This document shows positions 1 through 7,981 of a stretch of DNA of 16,077 nucleotides, piece after piece. The notes under the pieces are model-generated. The model was given only the letters and a program-made list of their open reading frames with translations, did no database searches and was not told the DNA's origin. Source of the stretch: Sphingomonadales bacterium (GTDB lineage Bacteria > Pseudomonadota > Alphaproteobacteria > Sphingomonadales > Sphingomonadaceae); NCBI GenBank assembly GCA_020200935.1, contig JAIVHR010000174.1, forward strand, positions 1 through 16,077. The letters are read 5' to 3'. The translations under genes were made by a program, and so were the position numbers. Within the stretch, counting starts at the first letter, position 1. Each line of letters begins with the position of its first letter.

Positions 1-1
1 G

Positions 2-358
2 GGCAAGCCCGGCACCGCGCTGATGCTCGGCCTGACCTTCAAGGAGGACGTGCCCGATCTGCGCAATTCGCGCGTCATCGACGTGATCGCGCGGCTCGAG
101 GCGCTGGGTCACGCGGTCACCGTCCACGATCCGCTGGCCGATCCGGCGGCCGCATTGAAGGAGCATGATATCGGGATCGTTTCCGACCTTCCCGACCAAT
201 GTTTCGATCTCGTCTTCGCGGCGGTGCCCCACCGCGCCTATCGCGAGATGGACGGCAAGGCGATCGCGGCGCTCGCGGCCCAGGGCGGGCTGGTCGCCGA
301 TCTCACCGGCATCTGGCGCGACCGCGATCTCGGTGATCTCGATCGCTGGACGCTCTAA
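2..358 (+). CDS. UDP-sugar 6-dehydrogenase, C-terminal part (TviB/WbpA/WecC type)
   Basis: The 5' end lies outside the window, and only the last 118 or so codons are present, open from the window edge and ending in TAA. The text LGLTFKEDVPDLRNSRV is the start of the C-terminal UDP-binding domain of nucleotide-sugar dehydrogenases. The pattern 'FKEDVPDLRNS' is typical of the TviB/WbpO/WecC branch, which oxidises UDP-GlcNAc, UDP-GalNAc or UDP-ManNAc to the uronic acid. The ordinary UDP-glucose enzyme, encoded further along this window, has FKPNTDDMREAPS instead. The end, VADLTGIWR, matches the family's usual close, so the 3' end is complete. It lies next to a capsule locus and probably supplies an aminouronic acid to the polymer. 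The exact substrate cannot be read from this fragment. Confidence 0.85.
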   Translation, partial: GKPGTALMLGLTFKEDVPDLRNSRVIDVIARLEALGHAVTVHDPLADPAAALKEHDIGIVSDLPDQCFDLVFAAVPHRAYREMDGKAIAALAAQGGLVADLTGIWRDRDLGDLDRWTL

Positions 359-364
359 CCTCAC

Positions 365-471
365 CGTCATTGCGAGGCGCCGAAGGCAACGCGGCAATCC
401 CGTCCCGCCCTCGCCGCTTGTGCATCGCCGACATGATGGGACTGGATTGCTTCGCTGCGCTCGCAATGACG
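365..471. repeat. REP-like inverted repeat between convergent genes
   Basis: The arm CGTCATTGCGAG (365-376) is perfectly complementary to CTCGCAATGACG (460-471). A second paired block, GCAATCC (394-400) with GGATTGC (444-450), lies inside it, separated from the outer arm by less conserved bases. The element fills the gap between the dehydrogenase stop (358) and the kdsB stop (489), which converge. Dispersed repeats with this consensus are, as far as I recall, frequent in sphingomonad genomes and usually sit between convergent genes. The hairpin could act as a transcription terminator or barrier for both genes, but it has no T-run, so that role is inference. Confidence 0.75.
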
Positions 472-488
472 AACTGCTCGGATCGCCT

Positions 489-1208
489 CTAGCCGGCGAG
501 GATCGCCTCGACCTGTGCGAGTTCGTCGGGCGTGTCGACGCCGGGTCCGGTCGGCTCGACCTCGATCATCCTGATCGCGATGCCCGCGGCGAGCAGCCGC
601 AGCTGTTCGAGCCCTTCGGCACGTTCCTCGTCGGGCACGGGCAGGCTGGTGAAACCGAGCAAGGTTTCGCGCCGATAGGCGAAGATGCCGACATGGTGGA
701 GATAGCGCGCGGCCGCCGCATCGCGCGGATAGGGGATCGGCGATCGGCTGAAATAGAGCGCATCGCCATTCGCCGCGCAAACGACCTTCACGTGATGGGG
801 ATTTTCGGCCTCGGCGGCGGACATCGGATAGCAGAGGCTCGCCACCTGCACGCCCGGCTCGTCGCGCAGCAGTTGGGCCAGAGCCGTCAGATCCTCCGGT
901 CGCACCAGCGGCACGTCGCCCTGGACGTTGATCACGATATCATGGTCGAGCCGCTCGGCGACCTCGGCCAGCCGGTCGCTGCCGGTCTCATGGTCGCCGC
1001 GCGTCATCCGCGCGCGCCCGCCGAGCGCTTCGATCACCGCGCCGATCCGCTGGTCGTCATGGGCAACGATCACATCGTCCACGCCGTCGGCCGCCGACAC
1101 GCGTTCCCAGACATGCTGAATCATCGGCTTGCCGGCGATCGCCGCCAGCGGCTTGCCCGGAAAACGGGTCGAACCCCAGCGGGCGGGAATGATCGCGACG
1201 ACGCTCAC
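489..1208 (-). CDS. kdsB: 3-deoxy-manno-octulosonate cytidylyltransferase (CMP-Kdo synthetase)
   Basis: This 239-residue enzyme activates Kdo with CTP to give CMP-Kdo in the cytoplasm, the donor for Kdo transferases. The N-terminal nucleotide-binding signature PARWGSTRFPGKPL (residues 8-21), HETGSDRLAE (73-82) and the late GVDTPDEL are clear family marks, and the length is usual. The start is a GTG ten bases after the kdsA stop, so it is the last gene of kdsD-kdsA-kdsB. A GGTGAG at the end of kdsA can serve as its ribosome site. One oddity: the conserved motif QGDEPL reads QGDVPL here (Glu to Val at residue 99), while the metal-binding Asp98 is kept. Because it sits with capsule genes, it may be functionally a KpsU, dedicated to the capsule linker. 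Confidence 0.93.
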   Translation of the reverse strand: MSVVAIIPARWGSTRFPGKPLAAIAGKPMIQHVWERVSAADGVDDVIVAHDDQRIGAVIEALGGRARMTRGDHETGSDRLAEVAERLDHDIVINVQGDVPLVRPEDLTALAQLLRDEPGVQVASLCYPMSAAEAENPHHVKVVCAANGDALYFSRSPIPYPRDAAAARYLHHVGIFAYRRETLLGFTSLPVPDEERAEGLEQLRLLAAGIAIRMIEVEPTGPGVDTPDELAQVEAILAG

Positions 1209-1218
1209 CGGACCATGC

Positions 1219-2052
1219 TCACCGGGCGCGCGTGACGGTATCGATCGCCTTCAGTTCGGCGAGCAGCCCCGGCAGCCATTCGAAGGGCAGCATGTTGGGC
1301 CCGTCGCAGGGCGCATTGTCGGGATCGGGATGGCTCTCGATGAACAGGCCGGAGATCGCGCCCGTCGCCACCGCGGCGCGCGCGAGGCTCGGCGCATATT
1401 GGCGCTCGCCGCCGCTGCTCTCGCCCCTGGCACCGGGCAGCTGCACCGAATGGGTGGCGTCGAACACGATCGGGCAGCCGGCGGTCTCCTTCATGATCGA
1501 GAGCCCGCGCATATCGACGACGAGATTGCCGTAGCCGAAGCTCGTGCCGCGCTCGCAGGCGAAGATCGGCGTCTCGACCCCGGCCTCTTCGGCCGCCGCG
1601 CGCGCCTTTTCGACCACCTTGGCCATGTCCCAGGGTGCCAGGAACTGCCCCTTCTTGATGTTGATCGGCTTGCCGGTGCGGGCGACCGCAGCGATGAAAT
1701 CGCTCTGGCGGCACAGAAAGGCCGGCGTCTGCAGCATGTCGACGGCCTCAGCGGCCGGCGCCGCCTGGTCGGCCTCGTGAACGTCGGTGACCACCGGAAC
1801 GCCGAGCATCTCGCGCACCTCGGCGAGTATCTCAAGCCCCCTGTCCATGCCGACGCCGCGAAAGCTCGACACCGAAGTCCGGTTCGCCTTGTCGAAGGAG
1901 GATTTGTAAACCAGTCCGATCCCCGCCGCGGCAAAAATCTCGCGCAGCTCTTGGGCGGTTTCGAGCGCGAATTGGCGCGATTCGATGGCGCAGGGGCCGG
2001 CGATGACGAACAGCTCGCCGCGCGCCCAGGGCGCCGGCGCCGCGTCAGTCAT
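1219..2052 (-). CDS. kdsA: 3-deoxy-8-phosphooctulonate synthase (Kdo-8-phosphate synthase), metal-dependent class
   Basis: This enzyme condenses phosphoenolpyruvate with arabinose 5-phosphate to Kdo 8-phosphate. The 277-residue TIM-barrel protein carries the signatures [11 protein letters not shown] (50-60), [12 protein letters not shown] (88-99), [12 protein letters not shown] (131-142) and [11 protein letters not shown] (197-207). It has IAGPCAIES near the start, where Cys21 stands in place of the Asn of E. coli KdsA. With His201, Glu239 and Asp250 this gives the full ligand set of the metal-dependent class known from Aquifex. The ATG overlaps the end of kdsD by eight bases (ATGACTGA), which points to translational coupling. 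kdsB follows after ten bases. A phosphatase (KdsC) to remove the 8-phosphate is not encoded in this window. Confidence 0.95.
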   Translation of the reverse strand: MTDAAPAPWARGELFVIAGPCAIESRQFALETAQELREIFAAAGIGLVYKSSFDKANRTSVSSFRGVGMDRGLEILAEVREMLGVPVVTDVHEADQAAPAAEAVDMLQTPAFLCRQSDFIAAVARTGKPINIKKGQFLAPWDMAKVVEKARAAAEEAGVETPIFACERGTSFGYGNLVVDMRGLSIMKETAGCPIVFDATHSVQLPGARGESSGGERQYAPSLARAAVATGAISGLFIESHPDPDNAPCDGPNMLPFEWLPGLLAELKAIDTVTRAR

Positions 2053-3046
2053 GGATCTGGATGACCCCGAGCACCTTCATGTGCGGATCGGCAACGACAA
2101 GCGCGGTGACCTTGGCGGCGTGCATCTCGAGATCGGCATCGTACAAAGTGGCGTCGGGTCCGATGGTCAGTGGATCGACGGTCATGATGTCCCGCGCCGC
2201 CAGGCCGCTCATTTCCTCCGACCGTTCGAGGCCGCGGCGGAGGTCGCCGTCGGTGACGATGCCCTGCAACTGTTGGCCCGCCATCACAAGCACCAGGCCG
2301 AGGCGACCTTCGGACATGATCGGCAGCATCGCCTTGAGCGGCGTATCGGGTTCGCAAAGCGGCAGATCGATCTTGTGCATCGCATCGCGCACGCGCGTCT
2401 TCAGTCGTTTGCCGAGCTTTCCGCCCGGGTGATATTCGGCGAAATCCGAAGCGCGGAAACCGCGCGCCTCGCAGAGCGCGATCGCCAGCGCATCGCCCAT
2501 CGCCATCGCGACGATGGTCGAAGTTGTCGGCGCCAGATTGTGCAGGCACGCCTCGCGCTCGATCGATGCGTCGAGCGCGATGTCGGCGCGCTTGGCGAGG
2601 GTCGAGCGCGAATTGCCGCTGATCGCGATGATCGGGATTTCGAGCCGGTTGAGATAGGGGATCAGGCCGAGCACTTCCTGCGTCTCGCCACTCGCCGAGA
2701 TGAGGATCGCGCAATCGCCCCGCGTGATCATGCCGAGATCGCCATGCGCGGCGTCTGCGCTGTGCACGAAGAGGCTCGGCGTGCCAAGCGAGGCAAGGGT
2801 CGCCGAAATCTTGCGCGCGACGAGGCCCGACTTGCCCATCCCGGAGACGGCCGTGCGCCCGGGTTGCGACAATATCATGTCGACCGCCCGATCGAATTGA
2901 TCATCGATCCGAGCGGCCAGCGTTGCCACCGCGGCGGCGTTGATGGCCAGCGCATGCGCGGCGGCGCGACGCGGACTCGTCGGCTGTTTGTCGGGATCGA
3001 AAGGGAGCTTCACGGAGTGCTCCCGTTGCGATAAAGACTCTACCAT
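2045..3046 (-). CDS. kdsD: Arabinose-5-phosphate isomerase (KdsD/KpsF family, SIS plus two CBS domains)
   Basis: It interconverts ribulose 5-phosphate and arabinose 5-phosphate, the first step of Kdo synthesis. With the ATG at 3046 it has 333 residues: a sugar-isomerase (SIS) domain at about 55-190 and paired CBS domains at about 220-333. Residues matching the E. coli KdsD catalytic set are visible: Lys72 in GMGKSG, Glu121 in SASGETQE, Glu165 in EREAC and His206 in EYHPGG. I chose the ATG because AAAGGGG lies four bases upstream; a TTG one codon earlier is too close to it. A GTG at residue 12, behind GGGAG, is another possible start. The protein stops right after IQIHD, about seven residues shorter at the C-terminus than E. 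coli KdsD, where the frame runs into the kdsA start. In a capsule locus it is equivalent to KpsF. Confidence 0.93.
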   Translation of the reverse strand: MVESLSQREHSVKLPFDPDKQPTSPRRAAAHALAINAAAVATLAARIDDQFDRAVDMILSQPGRTAVSGMGKSGLVARKISATLASLGTPSLFVHSADAAHGDLGMITRGDCAILISASGETQEVLGLIPYLNRLEIPIIAISGNSRSTLAKRADIALDASIEREACLHNLAPTTSTIVAMAMGDALAIALCEARGFRASDFAEYHPGGKLGKRLKTRVRDAMHKIDLPLCEPDTPLKAMLPIMSEGRLGLVLVMAGQQLQGIVTDGDLRRGLERSEEMSGLAARDIMTVDPLTIGPDATLYDADLEMHAAKVTALVVADPHMKVLGVIQIHD

Positions 3047-3206
3047 CAAACCCCTTTCGTGGCCTCAGCTTGCGCCAATCGCGCCGCAAGGTCCAGACTC
3101 TTGGCGAATTTGCCTCTTGCCGCCGTATCTACTAAGGACTCGCGCCAGACGCAATAATAGTACAATTGCGTACAAACGGGCGCGCTGAACTAGGAGTACC
3201 AGGGGT
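3047..3206. promoter_or_regulatory. Divergent kdsD/kpsS spacer with a GTACAA direct repeat
   Basis: This 160-bp AT-richer spacer must hold the promoters of both kdsD (leftward) and kpsS (rightward). Visible elements are the kdsD ribosome site just above its ATG and, for kpsS, TAGGAG at 3191-3196, ten bases before its ATG. There is also a direct repeat GTACAA-TTGC-GTACAA at 3160-3175 whose ten-base period would place both copies on the same DNA face. I cannot pick out convincing -35/-10 pairs by eye. A regulatory role for the repeat is inference. Confidence 0.4.
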
Positions 3207-4523
3207 ATGGCTGGCGATCTGCGCCCGGTCGAGCAATCGGGAGAGGCACGCGTCGAGCGGGCCGATGCTCCGGCATTGCCATTGCCGGAGATTCCCAGGG
3301 ACGCCCCCTATTGCTTCAGGGGCCGGAACATTCTTCTCCTCCAGGGACCCGTCGGCCCTTTCTTCGGCCGTCTGGCGCAGGATTTGCGCTGGGCCGGCGC
3401 CAATGTCCACAAGATCAACTTCAACGGCGGCGACTGGCTCTATTGCCCGCGCAACGCGACCAACTTCACCCGGCGGCTCGACGCATTTCCGAACTTTCTA
3501 GCGAGGGTATGCGAGGAAAAGCGGATCGACATGATCATGCTGTTCGGCGACTGCCGCCGCATGCACCGCATGGCGAGCGATTATGCGGATGAACATGGCA
3601 TCGAAATCCAGGTCTTCGAGGAGGGTTATATCCGGCCCGATTACATCACCATGGAACACCATGGCGTGAACGGCCGCAGCCTGATGCCGAGATCCGGCAT
3701 ATTCTATCTCAATACCCCTGCCGCCGAGCCCAAAATACCCAGCCCGGTCGGCCCGACGATCTGGTATGGCGGCGTCTGGGCGGTCACCTATTACTGCTGG
3801 TCGGTTTTGCTCTGGCCCTTTTTCCCGCATTACCGGCACCACCGGTCGATGAATTATACCGAGGCGCTGCGCTGGATATGGGCCGGTGCGCGCAAATACT
3901 GGCATCACTGGAAGAACAGACCGGAGGCGAAAAGGCTGTTGGGCGAGGACCATCCGAAATTCTTCCTCGTGCCGCTCCAGGTCCACAACGACGCGCAGAT
4001 CGACGTCCATTCGCAATATGACGACATGGAAGACTTCCTGCGCCATGTCGTCGCATCCTTCAGCCAGAATGCGCCCGACGATTGCTCGCTGGTCATCAAG
4101 CACCATCCGATGGACCGGCCCTATACCGATTACACCCGGCTGGTACGCCGGTTGCGCCGCAAATATTCGCTCGGTGACCGGCTGATCTATGTCCACGATC
4201 TCCATCTCCCGTCGCTGATCATCCGCAGCGAGGGCGTGGTGACGATCAACAGCACGACCGGGATGTCGGCGCTGCATCACGGCAAACCGACCTTGGCGAC
4301 CGGCGATGCGATCTACCGGATCGACGGACTGACCGCGACCGTCGGCCTCGACGAATTCTGGACGCGGGCGCACGAATTCCCCGTGCATAGCGAATTATAC
4401 AGGAAATTCCGCCAGCAGCTGATCGAGCGAACCCAGATCAACGGCAATTTCTACCGCCGGATCGATATTCCGGGCACGCTTGCCGGGATCGACTGGACGC
4501 GCGGATCTGCCGCGCCGGACTAA
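3207..4523 (+). CDS. kpsS: Capsule polysaccharide Kdo transferase KpsS (capsule synthesis family)
   Basis: KpsS-type proteins add the first beta-Kdo to lyso-phosphatidylglycerol, which KpsC then extends to the oligo-Kdo primer that carries the capsule. The 438-residue protein shows family blocks in order: NILLLQGPVGPFF (41-53), KINFNGGDW (69-77), VFEEGYIRPDYIT (136-148), VPLQVHNDAQI (255-265), VIKHHPMDR (296-304) and INSTTGMSAL (347-356). An aromatic, hydrophobic stretch at about 186-208 may bind the membrane face. There is no signal peptide, so it acts in the cytoplasm. It is transcribed away from kdsD-kdsA-kdsB, whose product CMP-Kdo is its donor. It is somewhat longer than E. coli KpsS at the N-terminus, where about 35 residues look unstructured. 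It ends 51 bases from the convergent export gene. Confidence 0.9.
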   Translation: MAGDLRPVEQSGEARVERADAPALPLPEIPRDAPYCFRGRNILLLQGPVGPFFGRLAQDLRWAGANVHKINFNGGDWLYCPRNATNFTRRLDAFPNFLARVCEEKRIDMIMLFGDCRRMHRMASDYADEHGIEIQVFEEGYIRPDYITMEHHGVNGRSLMPRSGIFYLNTPAAEPKIPSPVGPTIWYGGVWAVTYYCWSVLLWPFFPHYRHHRSMNYTEALRWIWAGARKYWHHWKNRPEAKRLLGEDHPKFFLVPLQVHNDAQIDVHSQYDDMEDFLRHVVASFSQNAPDDCSLVIKHHPMDRPYTDYTRLVRRLRRKYSLGDRLIYVHDLHLPSLIIRSEGVVTINSTTGMSALHHGKPTLATGDAIYRIDGLTATVGLDEFWTRAHEFPVHSELYRKFRQQLIERTQINGNFYRRIDIPGTLAGIDWTRGSAAPD

Positions 4524-4574
4524 CTTCCCTTGGCGTCCCGGGCGCGGGCAGCTGAATTTTTGACAATTATCGAA

Positions 4575-6184
4575 CTATCGGAAGACGGCCGCTCCGGCGA
4601 TGCCGATCTGGGCGAAGATCTGCGTGATGTCGCGGATCAGTTGCAGCGTGTAGCCGGGCGCCTTCGGCGGCACGAGAATGCGATCGCCGGCGCGCACCTG
4701 GCCGCCGCGCTGGACGCTGCCGTCGGGATGGATCACCAGCGTGTCCGACCGGTTGGCAAGCCGCGTAAAGCCGCCTGAAAGCTGGACATAGTCGCGGGCG
4801 TCGTTGCCCGGCGTCCAAAGCATCGTCTGTGGTAACTCGACCTCGCCGCCGACGACGACGGTCTGGGTCATATAGGGAATGACGATGACGTCGTCGGGCT
4901 CCAGCAGAACCTGATTGAGATCGGCCTCCTCGGGGAACGCGACCAGCCCGCGCGGCTCGACCTGGCGCGCGCGCTCGATAAAGCTGACGAGCCCCGCCGC
5001 CTGCGCCGCGCGCGCCTGGGCGACCGAGGGCGTCGGCGCCGAATCGGTGTAGATGACGCGTTCCCCAGCGGATCGAGCGGTATCCGGTCGAGCAGCGGGC
5101 CGAGATAGTCGCCGCGATTGACGACATAGGCGGACGGCCCGGTCGTCGCGCCGCGCACCCGGACGATGAATGTATCGGCCGGCGCATCGGCGTGGAACTG
5201 GACGCGGTCGCCGTCATAGAGCGTCAGAACGGCGAATTCCTCCCGCGTCACATAGGCATTGAAAGGGGTGCTGTCGCGCGTACCGAGCACCGATACATGC
5301 GTCACCTCTGGCCGGGGTCGGGCATAGAGCAGCAATTCGGCGCCGGTCCCGGCCGCATGCGCGAATTCGAAGGTATAGGGCGCTCGGACGTCGCCGGTGA
5401 CCGACACGATCGGCCCCTGCTGCCCGACCACGACGACGTCGCCAGTCTGCAGCTGAACCCCGGACATGTCGCCGCTCAGCAGAAAGTCGTAAAGGTCGAT
5501 ATTGCCAATCGTCTCGCCGTTGCGCCGGATGATGATGTGGCGATAGCTGCCGCGGTCTTCATCGATGCCGCCGGCGCGCTGAAGGAAGCCGATCACCGAT
5601 TCCTGGCTGCTGCCCGAATGCGAGCCCGGCTGATCGACGGGGCCGGCAACGAACACCAGGATCTGGCCCGAATCGAGCACCGTCGCGTAAACCTGTACCG
5701 TGCTCTGATATATTTGCGACGCCGCGGCGCTGACCACGTCGTCGACCTGCGACGCCAACACGCCGCCGACCCGTACCGGACCGACATTCGGAAGCGCGAT
5801 ATTGCCCTCGGGGTCGACGACCAGCGTGCCGGTCTGATTCTCGAGCCCGTAGGTCGTCACCGAGACCCGGTCTCCGGGCTGCACGACATAATTGGGATCC
5901 ATCACCCCCGCCGTCGCGGCGCCCGCATTGGCATTGAACAGTTCCGAACCGAACGGCTCGGGCCGGAAGCCCCGCAACTGGTCCTGACGCAGGGTTCGCG
6001 ATTGGCCGATGGTGCCGCGCTGGTCATCCTGAAGCACCGCCGTCGGCGCCGAATCGGCGCCCACGGCGCTCGCTCCGCTGTCCCGGTCGATCTGTGCCGA
6101 AACCGGAGCCGCGAGCAGCAGAAACACGGCCGCAAGCAGGGTTCGCGCAGGTCTGATGGAGAAGAGATGCAAGGCGGAACTCAT
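4575..6184 (-). pseudogene. kpsD: Polysaccharide export outer-membrane protein (KpsD/Wza family), frameshifted
   Basis: This is the capsule exit-channel subunit of the Poly_export/SLBB family. The ATG overlaps the kpsE stop (ATGA). Residues 1-30 form a signal peptide ending APVSA, with no lipobox cysteine, which is closer to KpsD than to lipoprotein Wza. A Poly_export domain follows (about 97-170, with YVVQPGDRVSV), then SLBB-type repeats near 174-250 and 258-335. At codon 374, in the third repeat, the frame is lost at a run of four G (+ strand CCCC 5063-5066), and the original frame continues as arginine-rich nonsense to 4868. Reading one base over, the proper sequence continues (ERVIYTDSAP, then QVLLEPDDVIVIPY, MTQTVVVGGEVELPQ) to a TAG at 4575. 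One extra G restores a 536-residue protein of normal KpsD length. Either the gene is truly broken or one base was lost in sequencing. The lesion is not terminal, so the truncated form would probably not work. Confidence 0.85.
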
Positions 6185-7323
6185 TGCATGTGATCCTTGA
6201 TGACCGAATAGCCGAGCATGGCGACCGCCATGAACAAAGCCGCGGCGACGGCGACCGCGAAGACGTTCGTGAAGCGGCCCCAATAGTTGCTGACCTCGGC
6301 CAGCCGCGGCGGCACGAAGGCGACGAGATAGCGACGCTCGCCTTCGCGCGTATTGACCGCGCCCTGCCGCGCCTGGATCGCGGCATAATAGGCCTGCTGC
6401 GCGAATTCATAATCGAGCAAGGCGGTCTGCGCGCTGACATCGCGCTGGGCTTCGCCGATGCCCGGACCGCCACGAATTTCCGCTTGCGCCCGGTCGCGTT
6501 CGCGTTCGAGCGAGGCGATCTGCTCGTCGAGCGCGCGAATTTGCGGCGAATCGGGGCGGAACTGCGCAATCGCCGTCGCCCGCTCGACCCGCGCCTGGGC
6601 GAGCTGGCTCTCGATACCGCCGACGAGCCCGATCTGTTGTTGGGATTCGGCTTCGATCGTCGTCGCGCGATTTGCGCGCGCGGCGATCACGCGACGTCGC
6701 GCCTCGTTATATTCCTCGCGGCGTCCGGCGAGTTCTTCCTCGGCGACCCTGACCGCCTCGTTCTGGACGCGGCTGTTGAGCGAATTGACCACCGATTCGG
6801 TTTCGGCCAGCACGCCCTCCGCCAATCGCAGCGATTCCTCGGGCGTGAAGGCGCGCACCGCGATGGTGATGACGTTCGAGGTGGTATCGTAATTGGCCGC
6901 GCTCTGGCCGAGCCAGAAATCGGTTTTCGACTCGAGCGGCGCCGAGGGCGCGACGCGCGCGAAGGGATCGAAACTCCGTTGGCCGTAAGCAAGATCGAAA
7001 CCGTAACTGTCGACCAGCCGGCGAACGAGTTCCCGGCTCTGGATGAAATCGACGATGACCAGCCCGTCATTGCTCGATTGAGTGATCGAGGGAAGGCCGA
7101 TGCCTGTCAACAGGTCGGGAGACTGCTGTTCGAGCCCCTGGACGGTGACCTTCATCTCGGTCTCGAATTCAGGCCGGGCGAGCAGCGCGTAATAGACGAA
7201 GACCAGCAAGGTCGGCACGAGAATGCCGACGCCCACGGCGCGCAGCCGCTGTTGCCGCTTGGCAACGCGGAGTTCGGTCGCACCCTCGGGGATGCGGAGC
7301 AGACCGGTGATCTTATCGAGCAC
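6181..7323 (-). CDS. kpsE: Capsule export inner-membrane protein (KpsE, polysaccharide co-polymerase family)
   Basis: KpsE-type proteins are periplasmic spacers anchored in the inner membrane that link the KpsMT transporter to the outer-membrane channel. This 380-residue protein has the expected plan: a short cytoplasmic N-terminus, a membrane segment at about 30-48, a long periplasmic part rich in coiled coil (about 180-320, many Glu/Arg/Ala heptads), a proline motif AFVPPRLAEVS, and a second membrane segment at about 352-372 with a short tail. The start is a GTG with AGGTGA four to five bases upstream, and it overlaps the end of kpsT by 11 bases. The stop overlaps the ATG of the export gene by four bases. 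There is no kinase domain, so this is not a Wzc-type protein. Confidence 0.88.
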   Translation of the reverse strand: MLDKITGLLRIPEGATELRVAKRQQRLRAVGVGILVPTLLVFVYYALLARPEFETEMKVTVQGLEQQSPDLLTGIGLPSITQSSNDGLVIVDFIQSRELVRRLVDSYGFDLAYGQRSFDPFARVAPSAPLESKTDFWLGQSAANYDTTSNVITIAVRAFTPEESLRLAEGVLAETESVVNSLNSRVQNEAVRVAEEELAGRREEYNEARRRVIAARANRATTIEAESQQQIGLVGGIESQLAQARVERATAIAQFRPDSPQIRALDEQIASLERERDRAQAEIRGGPGIGEAQRDVSAQTALLDYEFAQQAYYAAIQARQGAVNTREGERRYLVAFVPPRLAEVSNYWGRFTNVFAVAVAAALFMAVAMLGYSVIKDHMQ

Positions 7324-7978
7324 TTATCACCTGTTCGTAAAAATCGGTGGCATCGTCGAGATTGTCGAACATCGTCAGCTTGCCGGCCTCGATGACGCCG
7401 GCCCGGTCGCAATATTGTTGAATCATGGTCGGGGAATGGGAGGTGATCAGGATATCGGACTCCTCGCGCCTGCGGTCGAACTCCATCTGGCACTTTTCCT
7501 GAAAGGTGACGTCACCGACGGCAAGCGATTCGTCGATTACATATACCTGGAACCGGATAGCCATGCTCAGCCCGAAAGCCAACCTGGCGCGCATGCCGCT
7601 CGAATAGTTGCGCACCGGTTCGTGGATCGCATTGCCGATTTCCGCGAAATCCTCGACGAAGTCGGACACTTCGGCAATATCCGCGCCATAGATCCGGCAG
7701 ACGAAGCGCAGATTCTCCATGCCGGTTAGGGTGCTGTTGAAGCCCGCCGTAAAGCCCAGCCGCCAGCTGATCGAAACATCGCTCAGAACATCGCCGAAAG
7801 TCGGGCGCTCCGCACCGCAGATCAGCCGCAGCAGGGTCGACTTGCCCGCGCCGTTGAGCCCGAGAAGTCCGTAGCTGTACCCTCGTTCGAAGGTGGCGTT
7901 GACATCGGTCAGAACGGTTTTCTTGCCGCCCCGTCGCGAGCGGTAGACTTTGGTGATGTTGCGCAATTCGATCGTCAC
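7313..7978 (-). CDS. kpsT: Capsule polysaccharide ABC transporter ATPase (KpsT)
   Basis: This is the nucleotide-binding subunit that powers export of the finished, lipid-linked polysaccharide. The 221-residue protein has a Walker A motif GLNGAGKST (40-48), the signature YSSGMRARL (125-133), Walker B VYVIDE with Glu150, and His181 as the switch histidine. The SWRLGF stretch, where other ABC proteins have a Q-loop, is typical of the KpsT/Wzt group. There is no C-terminal carbohydrate-binding extension such as Wzt has, which fits a capsule exporter whose Kdo primer, and not a chain-end mark, is recognised. The start is GTG (7978), three bases after the kpsM stop, and kpsE begins within its last codons. 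Confidence 0.93.
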   Translation of the reverse strand: MTIELRNITKVYRSRRGGKKTVLTDVNATFERGYSYGLLGLNGAGKSTLLRLICGAERPTFGDVLSDVSISWRLGFTAGFNSTLTGMENLRFVCRIYGADIAEVSDFVEDFAEIGNAIHEPVRNYSSGMRARLAFGLSMAIRFQVYVIDESLAVGDVTFQEKCQMEFDRRREESDILITSHSPTMIQQYCDRAGVIEAGKLTMFDNLDDATDFYEQVISAR

Positions 7979-7981
7979 CGG

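Noticed and set aside
3498..4388. Minus-strand open frame of 296 codons within kpsS
   Set aside because: kpsS carries all family blocks on the plus strand; the antisense text shows none.
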